64,000 nt of DNA. Origin: Heterocephalus glaber (lineage: Eukaryota > Chordata > Mammalia > Rodentia > Bathyergidae). Positions 44,580 through 55,439 of the stretch are shown here, piece by piece (the first letter of the stretch is position 1; the number at the start of each line of letters is the position of its first letter). Both the position numbers and the translations under genes were made by a program. The stretch covers positions 6,780,992 to 6,844,991 of the forward strand of contig NW_004624781.1 of NCBI RefSeq assembly GCF_000247695.1, written 5' to 3'. The notes beneath the pieces were generated by a model that worked only from the letters and a program-made list of their open reading frames with translations, searched no databases and was not told where the DNA came from.

Positions 44580-44810
44580 TTTTTCTTTTTCCTTTCCTTT
44601 CCTTTCCCTTCCTTTCCCTTCCTTTCTTCAGTTCCTTTTTTCCTCCTCTCTCTTTCCCTTCCTTTTCTATAGAACTGGGGATCAAACCAGGTGCTCTCCA
44701 CCACTGAGATATATCCCCTGCTCTTTTCATTTTTTATTTTGAGACAGGGTCTCACTAAGTTGCCCAGGCTGGGCTTTAACTTGCAGTCCTCCTGCCTAAG
44801 TGTCCCGAAG
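44580..44810 (-). mobile_element. B1-ID dimeric SINE (antisense) with CCTTT repeat tail
   Basis: A (TTTCC)n tract at 44580-44665 stands in place of the tail, followed by an ID half ('aactggggatcaaaccagg') and a B1 half ('gagacagggtctcactaag'). Confidence 0.85.
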
Positions 44811-45141
44811 TCATGTGCAAGTTGTTTTTTCTAAAGATATTTTGGGAGACAAAAATAAATTAAATGATAAACAAGAGTCCTTGTATTAATTGTTACTACT
44901 TTCTGGTTTATGTTAACAAACACAAAAGTTTATTTGAACTTTTTCTTATTTACATTTTTATTGGTGAAAACAGTTATCCTTTAATTTTGTACAGGACTAT
45001 ACAGTTCAAACTTGCAATAAGATGTGGGATATTGTTACCACAGCTACACTTTGGGATGAGTTCATATGCCTGAGAATATTACCTTTCACATTTAAGGGTG
45101 CCTTGTATATTTGTGTATTTATTTTTTTATTTGATTTTTAG
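44811..45141 (+). other. 3' end of the intron before 45142
   Basis: Unassigned, ending with a pyrimidine tract and acceptor (ttgatttttag). Confidence 0.6.
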
Positions 45142-45391
45142 GGTTTTATATGACTGGAAAGAAAGATTGAAACAAGGCTGTGAAATTATTCAAAGTACTC
45201 CTTATGGACGCCCTGCAAATATTAGTGGCAGTACCTCATCACAAAGGATTTATATCACTTACCGAAGAGCTTCTGAAAACATGACTCAGAACACACTGGC
45301 TGTCACAGACATATGTATTATTATCCCCAGTAAAGGGGAAAGCCCACCACACACATTCTGCAAAGTTGACAAGAATCTCAATAACAGTATG
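45142..45391 (+). CDS. DENND4A: DENND4A, second coding exon (residues 104-187)
   Basis: The first base completes a Gly codon; the exon then reads [20 protein letters not shown] and onward through most of the MABP domain, with [13 protein letters not shown] and [16 protein letters not shown]. It ends with ATG in phase 0 before gtaagt. MABP domains (MVB12-associated beta-prism) are thought to help membrane association in DENND4 and MVB12 proteins. The exon is intact with no stop or frameshift. Confidence 0.96.
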
Positions 45392-45509
45392 GTAAGTGAT
45401 TCTTTTGCACTGAGAAAATTAGCCACTGATTAAAAGAACATTATTTTAAGTTTTTCTTGAAAACTATAACATAATTACAGAATTGAAAAAATGTTGTAAA
45501 ACATGTTGT

Positions 45510-45595
45510 GTTTTTTTTTTTTGTACCGGGGATCAAACTCAGGACCTTGCGCTTGTGAGGCAGACAGCAGCACCACTGAGCTAAATCCCCGGCCT
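45510..45595 (-). mobile_element. ID SINE (antisense)
   Basis: A T12 tail, gtaccgggg and 'gaggcagacagcagcacc' arm. Confidence 0.95.
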
Positions 45596-45663
45596 TGGTT
45601 ATTTTGTTTTTTTAAAAATGTATCTTAGTTATACTTTGAAAAGAAGCTGTACAAAAAAACTTC

Positions 45664-45745
45664 TTTTTTTTGGTACCGGGGATCGAACTCAGGACCTTGC
45701 ACTTTAAAGGCAGGCAGCGGAACCACTGAGCTAAATCCCTGGCCC
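45664..45745 (-). mobile_element. ID SINE (antisense)
   Basis: A T8 tail, ggtaccgggg and the body with 'aaaggcaggcagcgg'. The perfect target duplication aaaaaaacttctt marks a recent insertion. Confidence 0.96.
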
Positions 45746-46119
45746 ATAAAAAAACTTCTTAATTTAAAAAAAAAAAGCTTTTCACCCTAACTACAAGAGC
45801 ACTGTTGTAACCATGGCTCCCCATACTCCTGACTTGTGACCTAGATTCCATACTGTGCACAGCTTTAAGACAAGGTTTTGGCAATTTTTCCTACTTCTTC
45901 TGAATGATCATTTTTTCCCTGTCAGATTACTTCTTCCAGCATGCAAAGCATGTTGCAGGATCTCCTATCGTCACAAAACTTTTTGGCCCCATACCCCCCA
46001 CCTTTCATTATCCCATTTTATTCTTTACAATAAAATTTTTCAAAATAATTTATGTATATTCCATTCCATTCTTCACTTTGACTCTTTCCTATTAAACTTT
46101 TGTCTCTGTTTTTCCACCG
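45746..46119 (+). other. Intron, pyrimidine-rich, unassigned
   Basis: Possibly the upstream part of the L2 that follows; not assignable. Confidence 0.35.
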
Positions 46120-47235
46120 AGATTTCTCTTTTTGAATTCAGTTCTCCATCTTAGTTGTTCAGCAGGTCTTAACCTGGATGATCATTTTTTCCTTCTGGAA
46201 ACAGTGGCAGAAAGAAAGGATGTGTTCTCTTCATATGTGCTTGTTTTCTTTTCCTCCTACCACATCATTGCCATTCCCTTCTCCCCAATTCCTCTGCAGT
46301 GGGTGCTTCAGAGCTCAGTCCTTAGTCCTTTTATCTTCACCATCTAAACCCGCTCCCTTGGTGGTCTGATTTTTCACATATAGACTATGTGTGGGTGATT
46401 TCTAAATTTATGTGTCTAACTAGGCTGCTGTAATTTATTCTTTTCTTGAATGTCTTTTCTAATGGAGCATCTCAAATTTAATGTGTACAGCACTGGATGC
46501 TGCTGTGTGTTTCCAAACCTGCTTATCTACACAGTCTTCCTTGTTTAGCAAATGGAAATTCCACCCTCCTAGTTCCTCATACTAAGAAACCGTGAGGTAA
46601 TCTTCGATCTTTCTTTCCCAGTTCTCATTCAATATCTGTAAACTCTGTTGATTCTAATTTCAGAATCTGTCTTAAACCAGACCACTTTCAGTTACTCACT
46701 TGCCACAACTCCAGTCAAAGCCATAGCAATCTCTTAATGGGATTATTATAATAGTCTTCAAATTGGGGAGCCAGACAAAGTTTTTCTCTTGAAGGCTAGA
46801 TAAATTAAACTTTGTTAGCCATATATAGTAGTTTCTGTCTGATGTTCATCTTTTTTTTTTTTAACAGCCCTTAAAGTGCAAAAACCAGTCTTAGTCATTA
46901 TACGTTGTATAAATGTACTGAATTATCTCACTATATTCCGTAAATATGCACAATTACTATGTCTCAGTTTAAAAGAACATTTTTAGTTGAAGTATATGAA
47001 AACAGGCCTTACCCTGTTGCAACATATGGCAGGCCATAGTTTGTTGGTGTTTGATCTAACTGATCATTGATTCCAACTCTGCTCTCTATCAGGTATTCTT
47101 CATAATAGCAGCAAGGGTGATCCTTTGAAAACAAATCGGATCTTAACACTGCTTTGCTTAAAACTATAATGGCTTTCCAACTCACTCTTAGTAAAAGTCT
47201 AAGTCTATAATTGTCTTGTCTTTGTTCCTTTTTTG
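46120..47235 (+). mobile_element. L2 LINE, ORF2 C-terminal and 3' region
   Basis: Sense L2 order over about 1.1 kb: 'gagctcagtccttagtcctt', 'aaacccgctcccttggtggt', 'tctaatggagcatctcaaat', 'cttcgatctttctttccc', 'cttaatgggattattataat', 'gggtgatcctttgaaaac'. Frames are broken. The ORF2 piece includes a QSSVLSPFIFTIYT-like motif. Confidence 0.75.
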
Positions 47236-47429
47236 CTGTTTTCAGTTTTAAAAGTTTTTTTCTCACATCTATGAAGTAGAAAGTGAAGGTTCCATCTTTT
47301 GCCAGAGAACCATATTGCTTTGTTCTTTCAGACCTTTTAGTGTGCACATAATATACAGTAAATATAGTAAATTTACCCTTTATCTTTCAAATATTGGAAA
47401 TTTCTATATATTTTGATAAGAGCATTTTT

Positions 47430-47515
47430 ATTTTTGTTTTTGGTACTGGGGATCGAACTTGGGTCCTTGTGCTTGCGGCGCAGGCGGCGGAACCACTGAG
47501 CTACATCCCCGGCCC
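47430..47515 (-). mobile_element. ID SINE (antisense)
   Basis: T/G tail, ggtactgggg and 'gcggcgcaggcggcgg' arm, almost unmutated. Flanks share aagagcattttt / aaagcattttt. Confidence 0.96.
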
Positions 47516-47978
47516 CAAGAAAAGCATTTTTAAACTATTCATCTGTATTAGTTTATATAACTGTCTACTTAATTCTTTTAATGATTCCATGATATTCCAG
47601 AAAATACCAATGCAGAGTGATAAATACAATTTATTTCTAGTTTTTCCCATTACTAATAATGCTGCTTTGATTAATCCTGTGCCTTTTTCTTTGCATTTTT
47701 ATTACCATGTTGGCAGAAGAGTAAATAATTGCAGATAAAATTGGTGGCTCATGGCTATGCTGTACATTTTGAAAGATGCTTATAGATTAGTGTCAGCCTG
47801 TATTCCAAGCAGCCATAGTGTCTAAGAATGTGTGTAAGAATTTCCTAGTTCCCACACCTCACTAGTATTGGTTGTTACCACTTTTTATGAATTGACTGTC
47901 TGATAAGTAAGAAATCACTCTAAATTTTAACTTATATGTCTTTGATTACAGTGGAGGATGAGCATCTTTTAATGTATG
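47516..47978 (+). other. Intron, unassigned
   Basis: No exon; possibly an old L1 fragment near 47540-47720. Confidence 0.35.
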
Positions 47979-48655
47979 CAGTAGTCCCCTGTTATCTACA
48001 GGAGATATATTCCAAGACACCCAGTGAATGTCTGAAACCTTTGATAGTATTGGACCCTATATATACTATGCTTTTGCTATACATACACACTTATGGCAAA
48101 GTTTCATTTGTAAATAAGGCACAGTAAGAGGTTAATGATAATAGCTAATGGTAAAATAGAACAGTTTTAACAATATTCTGTAATTAAATTGCCAGCACCA
48201 GTACTCTCACACCTTGGGGCCATTATTTAAGTAAAATAAAGGTTACTTGAACATAGGCGCTGCTATAGCTACTAAATGATTAATGGATGGGTAACATTCA
48301 GCAGGAATATGCTGGACAAAAGGATGATTCATGTCCCAGGAGGGATAGAGCAAGACTTAATCATATTACTTAGAGCACTATGCAGTTTAAAATTATGAAT
48401 TTAAAATCATAAAATTATATATATAAATTTATAAAATTATGAATTTAAATTTATGAATTGGGATGCGGGTATAGATCAGTGGTAGAGTGATTGGGTACTG
48501 TATATGAGGCGCTTGGTTGGCTCTCTAGCACTGCAAAAAAAAAAAAAGGAATGAATTGTTTATTCTGAGTTTTCCATTTAACGTTTTTGGATGATAGTTC
48601 ACCACAGGTAACTGAAAATTCAAAAAGTAAAAATGTGGATAAGGGCAGATTACTG
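47979..48655 (+). mobile_element. Tigger-type DNA transposon (TcMar), non-coding
   Basis: The left end cagtagtcccctgttatcta is mirrored by the right end (gtggataagggcagattactg). The interior carries Tigger phrases: 'gggatagtattggaccctat'-like, 'tatactatgcttttgctat', 'aggcacagtaagaggttaa', 'aatagaacagttttaac', 'gttttccatttaacgttttt', 'acaggtaactgaaaattc'. No transposase frame is left. An old ID is nested inside. Confidence 0.82.
48459..48547 (+). mobile_element. Old ID SINE nested in the Tigger element
   Basis: 'gatcagtggtagagtgattg' with an A14 tail. Its target duplication atgaattg is split from Tigger sequence. Confidence 0.8.
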
Positions 48656-48819
48656 TATATAACAGTTTTGAATGAATATTACTCCATTAGTGGGTGTGCC
48701 ATGATTTATTTGTTACTTATTCTACTGTAGGACATATTCTACTGTAGGTAGGTACTGTAGGTTCTAATTTTTTGTATTAAAATCAAGCTGTTATTATAAC
48801 ACAGTCCACCATTAAATAA

Positions 48820-49050
48820 GTTACATTTATTGAACTCAGTGCTATACACTATTTTGAGCATCCATTGACTCAGTTAATTCCTCCAAACACCTTTAGTAGG
48901 TATTTTTCCTTCCTTTTTCAGAGAAGGAAATTTGAGAATCAAAGAGGTGGTTATTTTCTACAGCTATACCTACAATAAGCAGTTAAAGCGGGATTCAGAT
49001 ATGGGATATGGAAGTGTAGGATCAAACTCCTAGGCATTGTACTGTGTTGC
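48820..49050 (-). mobile_element. MIR SINE (antisense)
   Basis: 'tacatttattgaactcagtg', 'gactcagttaattcctccaa', 'cagagaaggaaatttgagaa' are in antisense MIR order. Confidence 0.65.
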
Positions 49051-49119
49051 TTCTTTCTTTGTGTGTCCTAAAATTTCTGGATCAAAGTATATGTATTTCA
49101 TTTTACTTTATTATTTTTA

Positions 49120-49240
49120 AAACTTTATCTTAGTGTCTTGGTAAGTTACCCAGGGTGCCCTTGAACTTGCCATCCTTCTGCCTCAGCCTGCCATTGAGGT
49201 TATAGGCCTGTGCCACCATACCCACCATACCCAGCTGTGT
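49120..49240 (-). mobile_element. B1 SINE (antisense), old
   Basis: 'gtaagttacccagggtgccc' and 'ccttctgcctcagcctgcc'. The 3' part repeats 'ccaccatacc'. Confidence 0.8.
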
Positions 49241-49352
49241 TTACTTTTTGATATACTGAAAGATTTATATTCCTACCAATAAAATCCAAAAGTGTATTTT
49301 TCTTCACCTTGTCAATAATTGGTTTTTTAATCACAATTTTCAAATATAATTT

Positions 49353-49541
49353 TCTTTGGTGGTACAAAGGATTGAACCTAAGGCTCTCACATTGAGATAC
49401 ATCCTTATCCCTTTTTAAAAAATTTTTATTTTGAGACAGCATCTTGCTAAGTCCGTAAGTTGCCCAGGCTGAGCTTGAACTTGCCTTCCTCCTGTCTCAG
49501 TCTCACAGAGTGATGGGATTATAGGTACAACCACATCTGGC
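49353..49541 (-). mobile_element. B1-ID dimeric SINE (antisense)
   Basis: A degraded ID half ('caaaggattgaacctaagg'), a T/A linker and a B1 half ('gagacagcatcttgctaag'). Confidence 0.83.
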
Positions 49542-49681
49542 CAAATTCAATCTTTTAATAGCGCTAGAATAGATATGTACATTGTCGATTATTTAAATTA
49601 ATACTTTGCTAAGATCTACTTTGCACACATCTTATCATTTGTTAAGTTTTCATGGGAAGTGGATTTTTAAATGTACTATTT

Positions 49682-49777
49682 AGGGGTGGGAATTTAGCTC
49701 AGTGTTTCCACCACTTGCCTCGCAAACACAGAGTCCCAAGTTCAATCCCTGGTAATCAAAAAAAAAAAAAAAAAAAG
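49682..49777 (+). mobile_element. ID SINE
   Basis: Sense body with an A18 tail; the flanks share gtact(a/g)tttag. Confidence 0.95.
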
Positions 49778-49929
49778 TACTGTTTAGCCTCTCAAGCTAA
49801 CAACATGAGATAAACTAAAAGTTTAGAAAAAGCTGAAAGAGAAACACAGGGCTGTATTGATATGTGGCTAGATTTAAGACAAATTTTGGAACTCTGAATC
49901 TGTCTTTAACCCAATCAAAAAGAGCAGAG

Positions 49930-50200
49930 TGGATCTGTACTGTGTAGTGGTTACAATCATTATAGCCTAGTGATTCAGAGAACAAACTCCGTAGTCACTG
50001 TGTCGATGTATAAACACTATCTCTGACAACTACTGGGTACGTGACTTTGGGTAAGTAATTTAAACGCTCTCTGTCTTTGTTTCATGATGTAAAATGAGGA
50101 TAATAGCAACATGTACCTTATTGTGATGATTAAATCAATTTAGGGCTGTGTCCCAATGGATAAAAACAAGCGTTGTGTAGGTGTTAGCTTGTCGTATATA
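49930..50200 (+). mobile_element. MIR SINE, near full length
   Basis: 'ctgtgtagtggttacaatca', 'gagaacaaactccgtagtca', 'ctactgggtacgtgactttg', 'tgtaaaatgaggataatagc' and 'ttgtgatgattaaatcaatt'. Confidence 0.8.
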
Positions 50201-50552
50201 AGCATCAATGGATCCTTCCAATGGTTAATGTGAAAGCAGATTGAGACATTTCCTGTAAGCAACATCTGCAATTTTAAGGCAGTAGCAGTATTTATTTAAA
50301 CAGTTTAAAAAGTAGATATTGACATCTGAATTGTATTCTAAGAGTTTATTGTAGGCACGTGATCCCTAGTTTTATGATAATTTTTTCCTACTATTCATAT
50401 TCAAAAATGTTTTATCCTTTTGTGACAATCTTGAATATTGTTTTAATTTGATGACGTGTCGGAGACATGCTGGAGAAAGAAGATCATGATGGTAAATAGT
50501 TTTTAAGCCTTACATGATGGTGGTAGTGATGGCTAGAATAGTTTTTGTTTTC
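50201..50552 (+). other. Intron, unassigned
   Basis: No repeat or exon recognised. Confidence 0.45.
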
Positions 50553-50754
50553 CAAGCCTGGGGATTGAACCAAGGGCCTTGTACAGGCTAGGCAAGTACT
50601 CTCTAGTTTTTTGTCGTTGTTGTTGTTGTTGATGTTGATGTTGTTTGAAACAGTCTAAGAGTCTCACTGAGTCTCCCAGGCTGTCCTCCAACTTGCCTCT
50701 TGCCTCAGTCTCCCAATAGCTAGGACTACAGGAACATGCCTCCACACCTGGCAA
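50553..50754 (-). mobile_element. B1-ID dimeric SINE (antisense) with GTT-repeat linker
   Basis: An ID half ('cctggggattgaaccaaggg'), a linker expanded to (GTT)n/(GATGTT)n, then a B1 half. Confidence 0.83.
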
Positions 50755-50997
50755 ACGGTGGTTTTTGAACTCTTCCATCACATGAATCCAGATTAACAAC
50801 TTAATTAAATTTGATCTGGTATTTCAGCAAGGATATACAGACTTACAGATACTTGGCATTTTCCCATTTGTGAGTTTTTCATTTATTTTGTGGATGTGTT
50901 CATTTTGATTGAAAGTAATTGACATTGTCATTAGAACCATTTCTAGGTCTCATTAGTTAAGGTATTCTAGCTAAACTTTGTTTGCCTTTTGGTCATT

Positions 50998-51078
50998 TTT
51001 TTTTTTTTTGGTACCGGGAATCGAACTCAGGGCCTTGCGCTTGAGCAGCAGGCGAAACCACTGAGCTAAATCCCCGGC
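50998..51078 (-). mobile_element. ID SINE (antisense)
   Basis: A T12 tail, ggtaccgggaatcgaactca and 'gagcagcaggcgaaacc' arm, three bases shorter than related copies. Confidence 0.95.
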
Positions 51079-51324
51079 CTTTTTTGGTCAGATATTTGGA
51101 GGTGCATAAACATTCTGTTTTCTGAATGCTGTGTTATATAAATAAGATAGATATTTGAATATTATTCTCTCTTATTTAGTTTGACCACTTTATGCTTTTA
51201 GGTCTTGGTTTTGGAAGACTTTTAATTTTAGGAGATGTTCTTTTCTTGATAAAAGAAAAAATGATCGTACAGTGGTATCTATTCTGATTGCTGTTCATGA
51301 GGATTGTTTTGTTTTGTTTTGAAG

Positions 51325-51402
51325 GAGTCAGTACTGATGGTTGATCCCAGGGCTTCACACATGTGATGCAAGTAATCTAGAATTGAACTATATCCTCAGC
51401 CC
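51325..51402 (-). mobile_element. Old ID SINE (antisense)
   Basis: 'actgatggttgatcccaggg' and 'atcctcagccct'. The middle is strongly diverged. Confidence 0.65.
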
Positions 51403-51560
51403 TGTTCATCATATTTTTAGGAATACATAATTGAAAGCTTTATTAAATGTGTGAGCTAAGTATCAGAGAAACCAAAGAAAGAAACTTATGCATATTCAGA
51501 TACCTGACGTCTTATTGAAAATCTTTATGTTATTTGTCTGTGTTCTCTATAGATCTTACC

Positions 51561-51645
51561 TTTTTTTTTGGTACCGGGGATTGAACTTAGGACCTTATGT
51601 TTGTGAGGCAGGTGTGGGCAGTGCCACTGAGCTAAATCCCTGGCC
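51561..51645 (-). mobile_element. ID SINE (antisense)
   Basis: A T9 tail, ggtaccgggg and the long variable arm 'ggcaggtgtgggcagtgcc'. Flanks share atc(t/a)taccttttt-type sequence. Confidence 0.95.
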
Positions 51646-51900
51646 CAATCATACCTTTTTAAGTGATTACTTGTCACCTGTCCTTACCTAGATATATAAT
51701 TTATTACTATTCAGAAATGACTTTAGTAAGTATAGTTCTTATTTAATTTATGAAAGGATTACATAAGAAGCAAAAAGAGCCAAAAAACAAAAAACCATCT
51801 GAATATTCAATTTAAGTATTAAGTCCAGACACTAAAAGCTTGTACATTGACTTTTAGAAGTATCTCTTCTTTAGTTTACTTACTCTTTTTGTTATTTTGA

Positions 51901-52056
51901 GTTTTGTTTGTTTTGTTTTTTGAGACAGGGTCTCATTATGTATTCCAGACTGGCTTTGAACTCACTATGTAGCCTAGACTGGCCTCAACTTGCAGCAATC
52001 CTCCTGCCTCAGCCTCCTGAATGCTAGGATTACAGGTGTTCATCACCACACCTAGC
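51901..52056 (-). mobile_element. B1 SINE with 29-bp duplication (antisense)
   Basis: A GTTTT tail, then tandem units 'atgtattccagactggcttt' and 'atgtagcctagactggcc'. Confidence 0.94.
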
Positions 52057-52161
52057 TGTAGTGTACTTACTGTTATACTCAAAGCATATTAAAAAGAACA
52101 TTTAAATGGCAGAAGAAGAAGGCATAAAGGAAAAAAGGCTTGTAAGAAAATAGGTATACCA

Positions 52162-52243
52162 GGGCTGAGGATTTAGCTCAGTGATTCCACCGCCTGCCTC
52201 GCAAGCGCAAGGTCCCGAGTTCAATCCCCGGTACCAAAAAAAA
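52162..52243 (+). mobile_element. ID SINE
   Basis: Sense body, 'ccaccgcctgcctcgcaagc' arm, ggtacc and a short A8 tail. It is close to the apparent subfamily consensus. Confidence 0.96.
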
Positions 52244-52479
52244 GGGAAAGAAATGGGTACTACACCAACAATAACAAAAAGTAATGAGTATAACCTGATG
52301 CAGAATAGAAAAATTAAAAAGCAGATATTAGGAATTTTTTAAACTTTATAGCAGTGTCAGATAGGATTAAATGTTTCCATAAATCTTAATAGTTTCTAAG
52401 GTCATATCATAATTTATATCCATATGATGATTTTAATGAGCTAATCTTTGCTAAAATGTTTTACTGTGTGTAACAAAGC

Positions 52480-52870
52480 AAGGAAAAGTTCTTCACAAGG
52501 AGCTGAGTTATTGCAGCTTTATTCATAATAGCCAAAAAAGGGAAGGTATGGTGGAACAACCTAAGTGTCCTCAGTGGGAGAATGGATATACTGGTTTATT
52601 TATCAGTAGAGTACTTGAGTATCCAGGTAAGATGAAGAAATTGCATTATGATACCAACTTTGCAAACTCTCAAAAAACATATTGATGAGTAAAAATAGGA
52701 AACTTCAAAAGGATATATTCAGTTATATCATCATTATGTAGAGTTAAGCACACAATAATTATAAATATACACATACAGTATGTGTGTATTTGTGTAATAG
52801 AAATTTTAAAAGTGCATGAGAAGGAAGTACACTAGCTTCAGGCTAAGTTGTTAAGAGGAGGAAAGGGAAT
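52480..52870 (+). mobile_element. Old L1 (L1M-type) 3' region
   Basis: 'gcagctttattcataatagcc', 'caacctaagtgtcctcagtg', 'atggatatactggtttattt' are in sense L1 order. Confidence 0.65.
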
Positions 52871-53339
52871 AAAAGATAGGACTTTTAACTAAACTTGTAA
52901 TTTTTAATTTCTTTATACATTAAATATCTGAAGCAAATATGACAGACTGTTAACATTTATTAAATCTCCATGGAAGTACATGATGTTTCTTATACTATTC
53001 TCTTAATATTTAAAATTATTAATGTAATTTATTTTCTCTGTATTTGTTCTCAGTGCTCTAAATCTCCCCTTCGTGTACTTGTTTATGTAGATACTCTATC
53101 ATGTATACAAAAACATATCCTCTTGTGTTCATTAAATATATTTATTAAACACCTTCTACATAGTAGGCAAGGAGGACTGTGCAGAGTGGAAGGATGTTTA
53201 TTATTGTATACAAGCATGCTGAAGGAAGGGCTTTCTGATAAAGAATGATTTGAATTGAGACTTAAAGGAGGTGAGGAAGCGTGCTGTGTTAGTGTATCTG
53301 TAACTACCTGCATCTCATGTGGTAACATCTCCCAAACTT
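52871..53339 (+). other. Intron, unassigned
   Basis: Possible L2 piece near 53130-53200. No exon is recognised. Confidence 0.4.
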
Positions 53340-53492
53340 GTATATCCATTTCAGATTTCTCTTCTTAGCTCCACTTCATTCTTCATTTGGACTTCTTATA
53401 GAAGTTTCAAATGTAATGTATCTAAGATTGAACTCCTCAAGCCTGGGTAATTTATTGAGATCCTCCAAATGATGATGATTATGATGATGATG

Positions 53493-53545
53493 ATAGGCTG
53501 GGATGTAGCTCAGTGTGAAGGCTTAGTACTGGCCCCCAAAACCCC
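53493..53545 (+). mobile_element. Old ID SINE, truncated, after (GAT)n
   Basis: A (GATGAT)n tract at 53469-53492 precedes 'taggctgggatgtagctcag'. Confidence 0.65.
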
Positions 53546-53629
53546 TGAATTCTGTCACCCCACAGTCTATTTTATTTAGTCTTCCCTACGTTGAACTTCA
53601 TTCTTCCCATTACTCCCCTCTTAACACCT

Positions 53630-53882
53630 TGGTATTATTGGGTACAAGGGTACATTTGAGTAGGAGGAATAACTGTAGTACACAAGAATAACTATGTTCA
53701 CAACAATTAATTATATATTTCAAAATAGCTAGTGTAGAAGATTTGGCATGTTCCTAACACAAAGAAATGATACATATCATATCTGAAACTGATCATTACA
53801 GATTTTATAGATGTATTAAAGTATAGCTCTATACCCCATAAACAGGTATCATTATGATGTGTCAACTAAAAATAAAAGTAGA
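53630..53882 (+). mobile_element. Old L1 (L1M-type) 3' end nested in L2
   Basis: 'tatatttcaaaatagctagtg', 'cctaacacaaagaaatgata', 'ctataccccataaacaggta' and 'gtcaactaaaaataaaagta' end a sense L1M 3' UTR. Confidence 0.7.
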
Positions 53883-54223
53883 TATTTAAAGACAAGTTTG
53901 GTGTCTTCTTTGATTCCCATAGTTCTTATCTAATGAAATAGGGTATTATTATTGTCTCTATATTCAGAATATCCAGATTCTAACCTCTTTTCATCATTCC
54001 TCACTGCTAACACCTCATCCAAGCCACCATCATTTTTAAGCTACCTTTTTTAGTAGCCATCTAACTGACCTCCACCTCTCCATCACTGTTACTCTTCTCT
54101 GCTCACATTGCCACTTTAGCTTTTAGAAGACAAGCATGCCCCTATTACCAGGGCCTTTCTATTTGCCTTTCCCCCTGTCTGTAAACCTCTGCCCCAAGAG
54201 TCATTCATTCAGCAAATTCTTTT

Positions 54224-54386
54224 TTTGTTTGTTTGGTTTTTTCTTTTTTGAGACAGAGTCTCACTTTGGAGTTCAGGCTGGCTTTGAACTCACTATGTGG
54301 CTCAGACTGGCCTTGAACTCATGGGTGATCCTCCTGCCTCAGCCTCTGAGTGCTAGGATTACAAGCATGCACTACCACACCCAGCA
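54224..54386 (-). mobile_element. B1 SINE with 29-bp duplication (antisense)
   Basis: Full length, with tandem units 'ggagttcaggctggctttg' and 'tggctcagactggccttg'. The perfect 14-bp target duplication cagcaaattctttt is at 54210 and 54387. Confidence 0.96.
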
Positions 54387-54400
54387 CAGCAAATTCTTTT

Positions 54401-54840
54401 ATAAGGCCCTAGTGCCAGGCACTGTTTTAGGTACTAATGATAATATAGAATGTAGAGCTTTTCGGGGTCGGGGGAGGTAATTATAGATCATAAGTTTTAA
54501 AGTAGGTTTGAAAGTGATAAATGCTGTCATAAGAAAAGCTAGAGTAGTGTATAATGGAATGGTGGGGGTACTGGAGAATGGATTGTAGTGGGCCCTTAAT
54601 TGAAGGCAATATTTGAAGTCAGGGAGTAAACTATTCAGATATCATGGGCAAAGAATGCTTTAAATAGAAGGAAAACTCTTTGCAAAAGGCCTCATGGAAT
54701 AGGTATTCCTGGCACGTGAAGAGACTGATTATGTAAGAATTTTAGGTGATTGTAAAGATTTCGGCTTTTATTCTGAATGAATTTGAAGTTTTGAACAGAA
54801 CAATGACATGCTGTGGCATTTTGGTTTTTTAAAATTAATT
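54401..54840 (-). mobile_element. L2 LINE fragment (antisense)
   Basis: 'tgccaggcactgttttaggt', 'gggcaaagaatgctttaaat', 'tttgcaaaaggcctcatgg', 'gaacagaacaatgacatgc' are in antisense L2 order. The overlapping forward frame is not a gene. Confidence 0.65.
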
Positions 54841-55439
54841 GCAATTTTTATTTTGTGAAAAAATAAAATTTCCTAACAAAATAATAAGAGAATAACAAGT
54901 TAATACACGTGTATCATTGTCTTCAAAGTAGTTACTCAGAGTACAAGACATAGAGCAAAAATACTCTTACAACAAAGAAACAGGTCGTAACACAAAACTT
55001 TCTTTTCAGTGAACTAAGATAAACTAGTAGTATAAATGGAGCAAATTAACATATAGAAATATTTTTAAAACAACAGATATTTTGTCTTAAAAGGCACTTC
55101 ATGAGTAATAAATTATAGAGGGAAGCAAAGATAGAAGGAGGAAGATCATTTGGGAGATCGTTGCAATCTAGAGTAGTGGAGTTATAGAATTATCATTAAA
55201 TTATGATAATAACATTATTATATACTGCTTTTAACTATCAGTGACCTTGCCCTTTTTTATTTGCATGGCGTATATGAAGAGTATTTATTTCATAAAGCTA
55301 ATTATTTTACTCGTATTTCAGACACTTTTATTTACATATTTAGTAAGATTTACTATAAACCCCTACTATCTGTGAGCCAAACAAACATACCTTGTAATAA
55401 CAGAGTTATGCTCCTGGTTAGAAGAATACAGAGGATGGA
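54841..55439 (+). other. Intron, AT-rich, unassigned
   Basis: No repeat or exon recognised. Confidence 0.45.

Larger units (their letters stand above)
53340..54205 (+). mobile_element. L2 LINE fragment with nested insertions
   Basis: L2 sense phrases occur at both ends: 'gtatctaagattgaactcctc' near 53418 and 'catccaagccaccatcattt' near 54015, continuing to 'agggcctttctatttgcctt'. An old ID (53493) and an L1 3' end (53630) interrupt it. Confidence 0.6.

Noticed and set aside
54136..54480. 114-codon forward frame
   Set aside because: It runs through L2 and an antisense B1, so it is repeat-derived.
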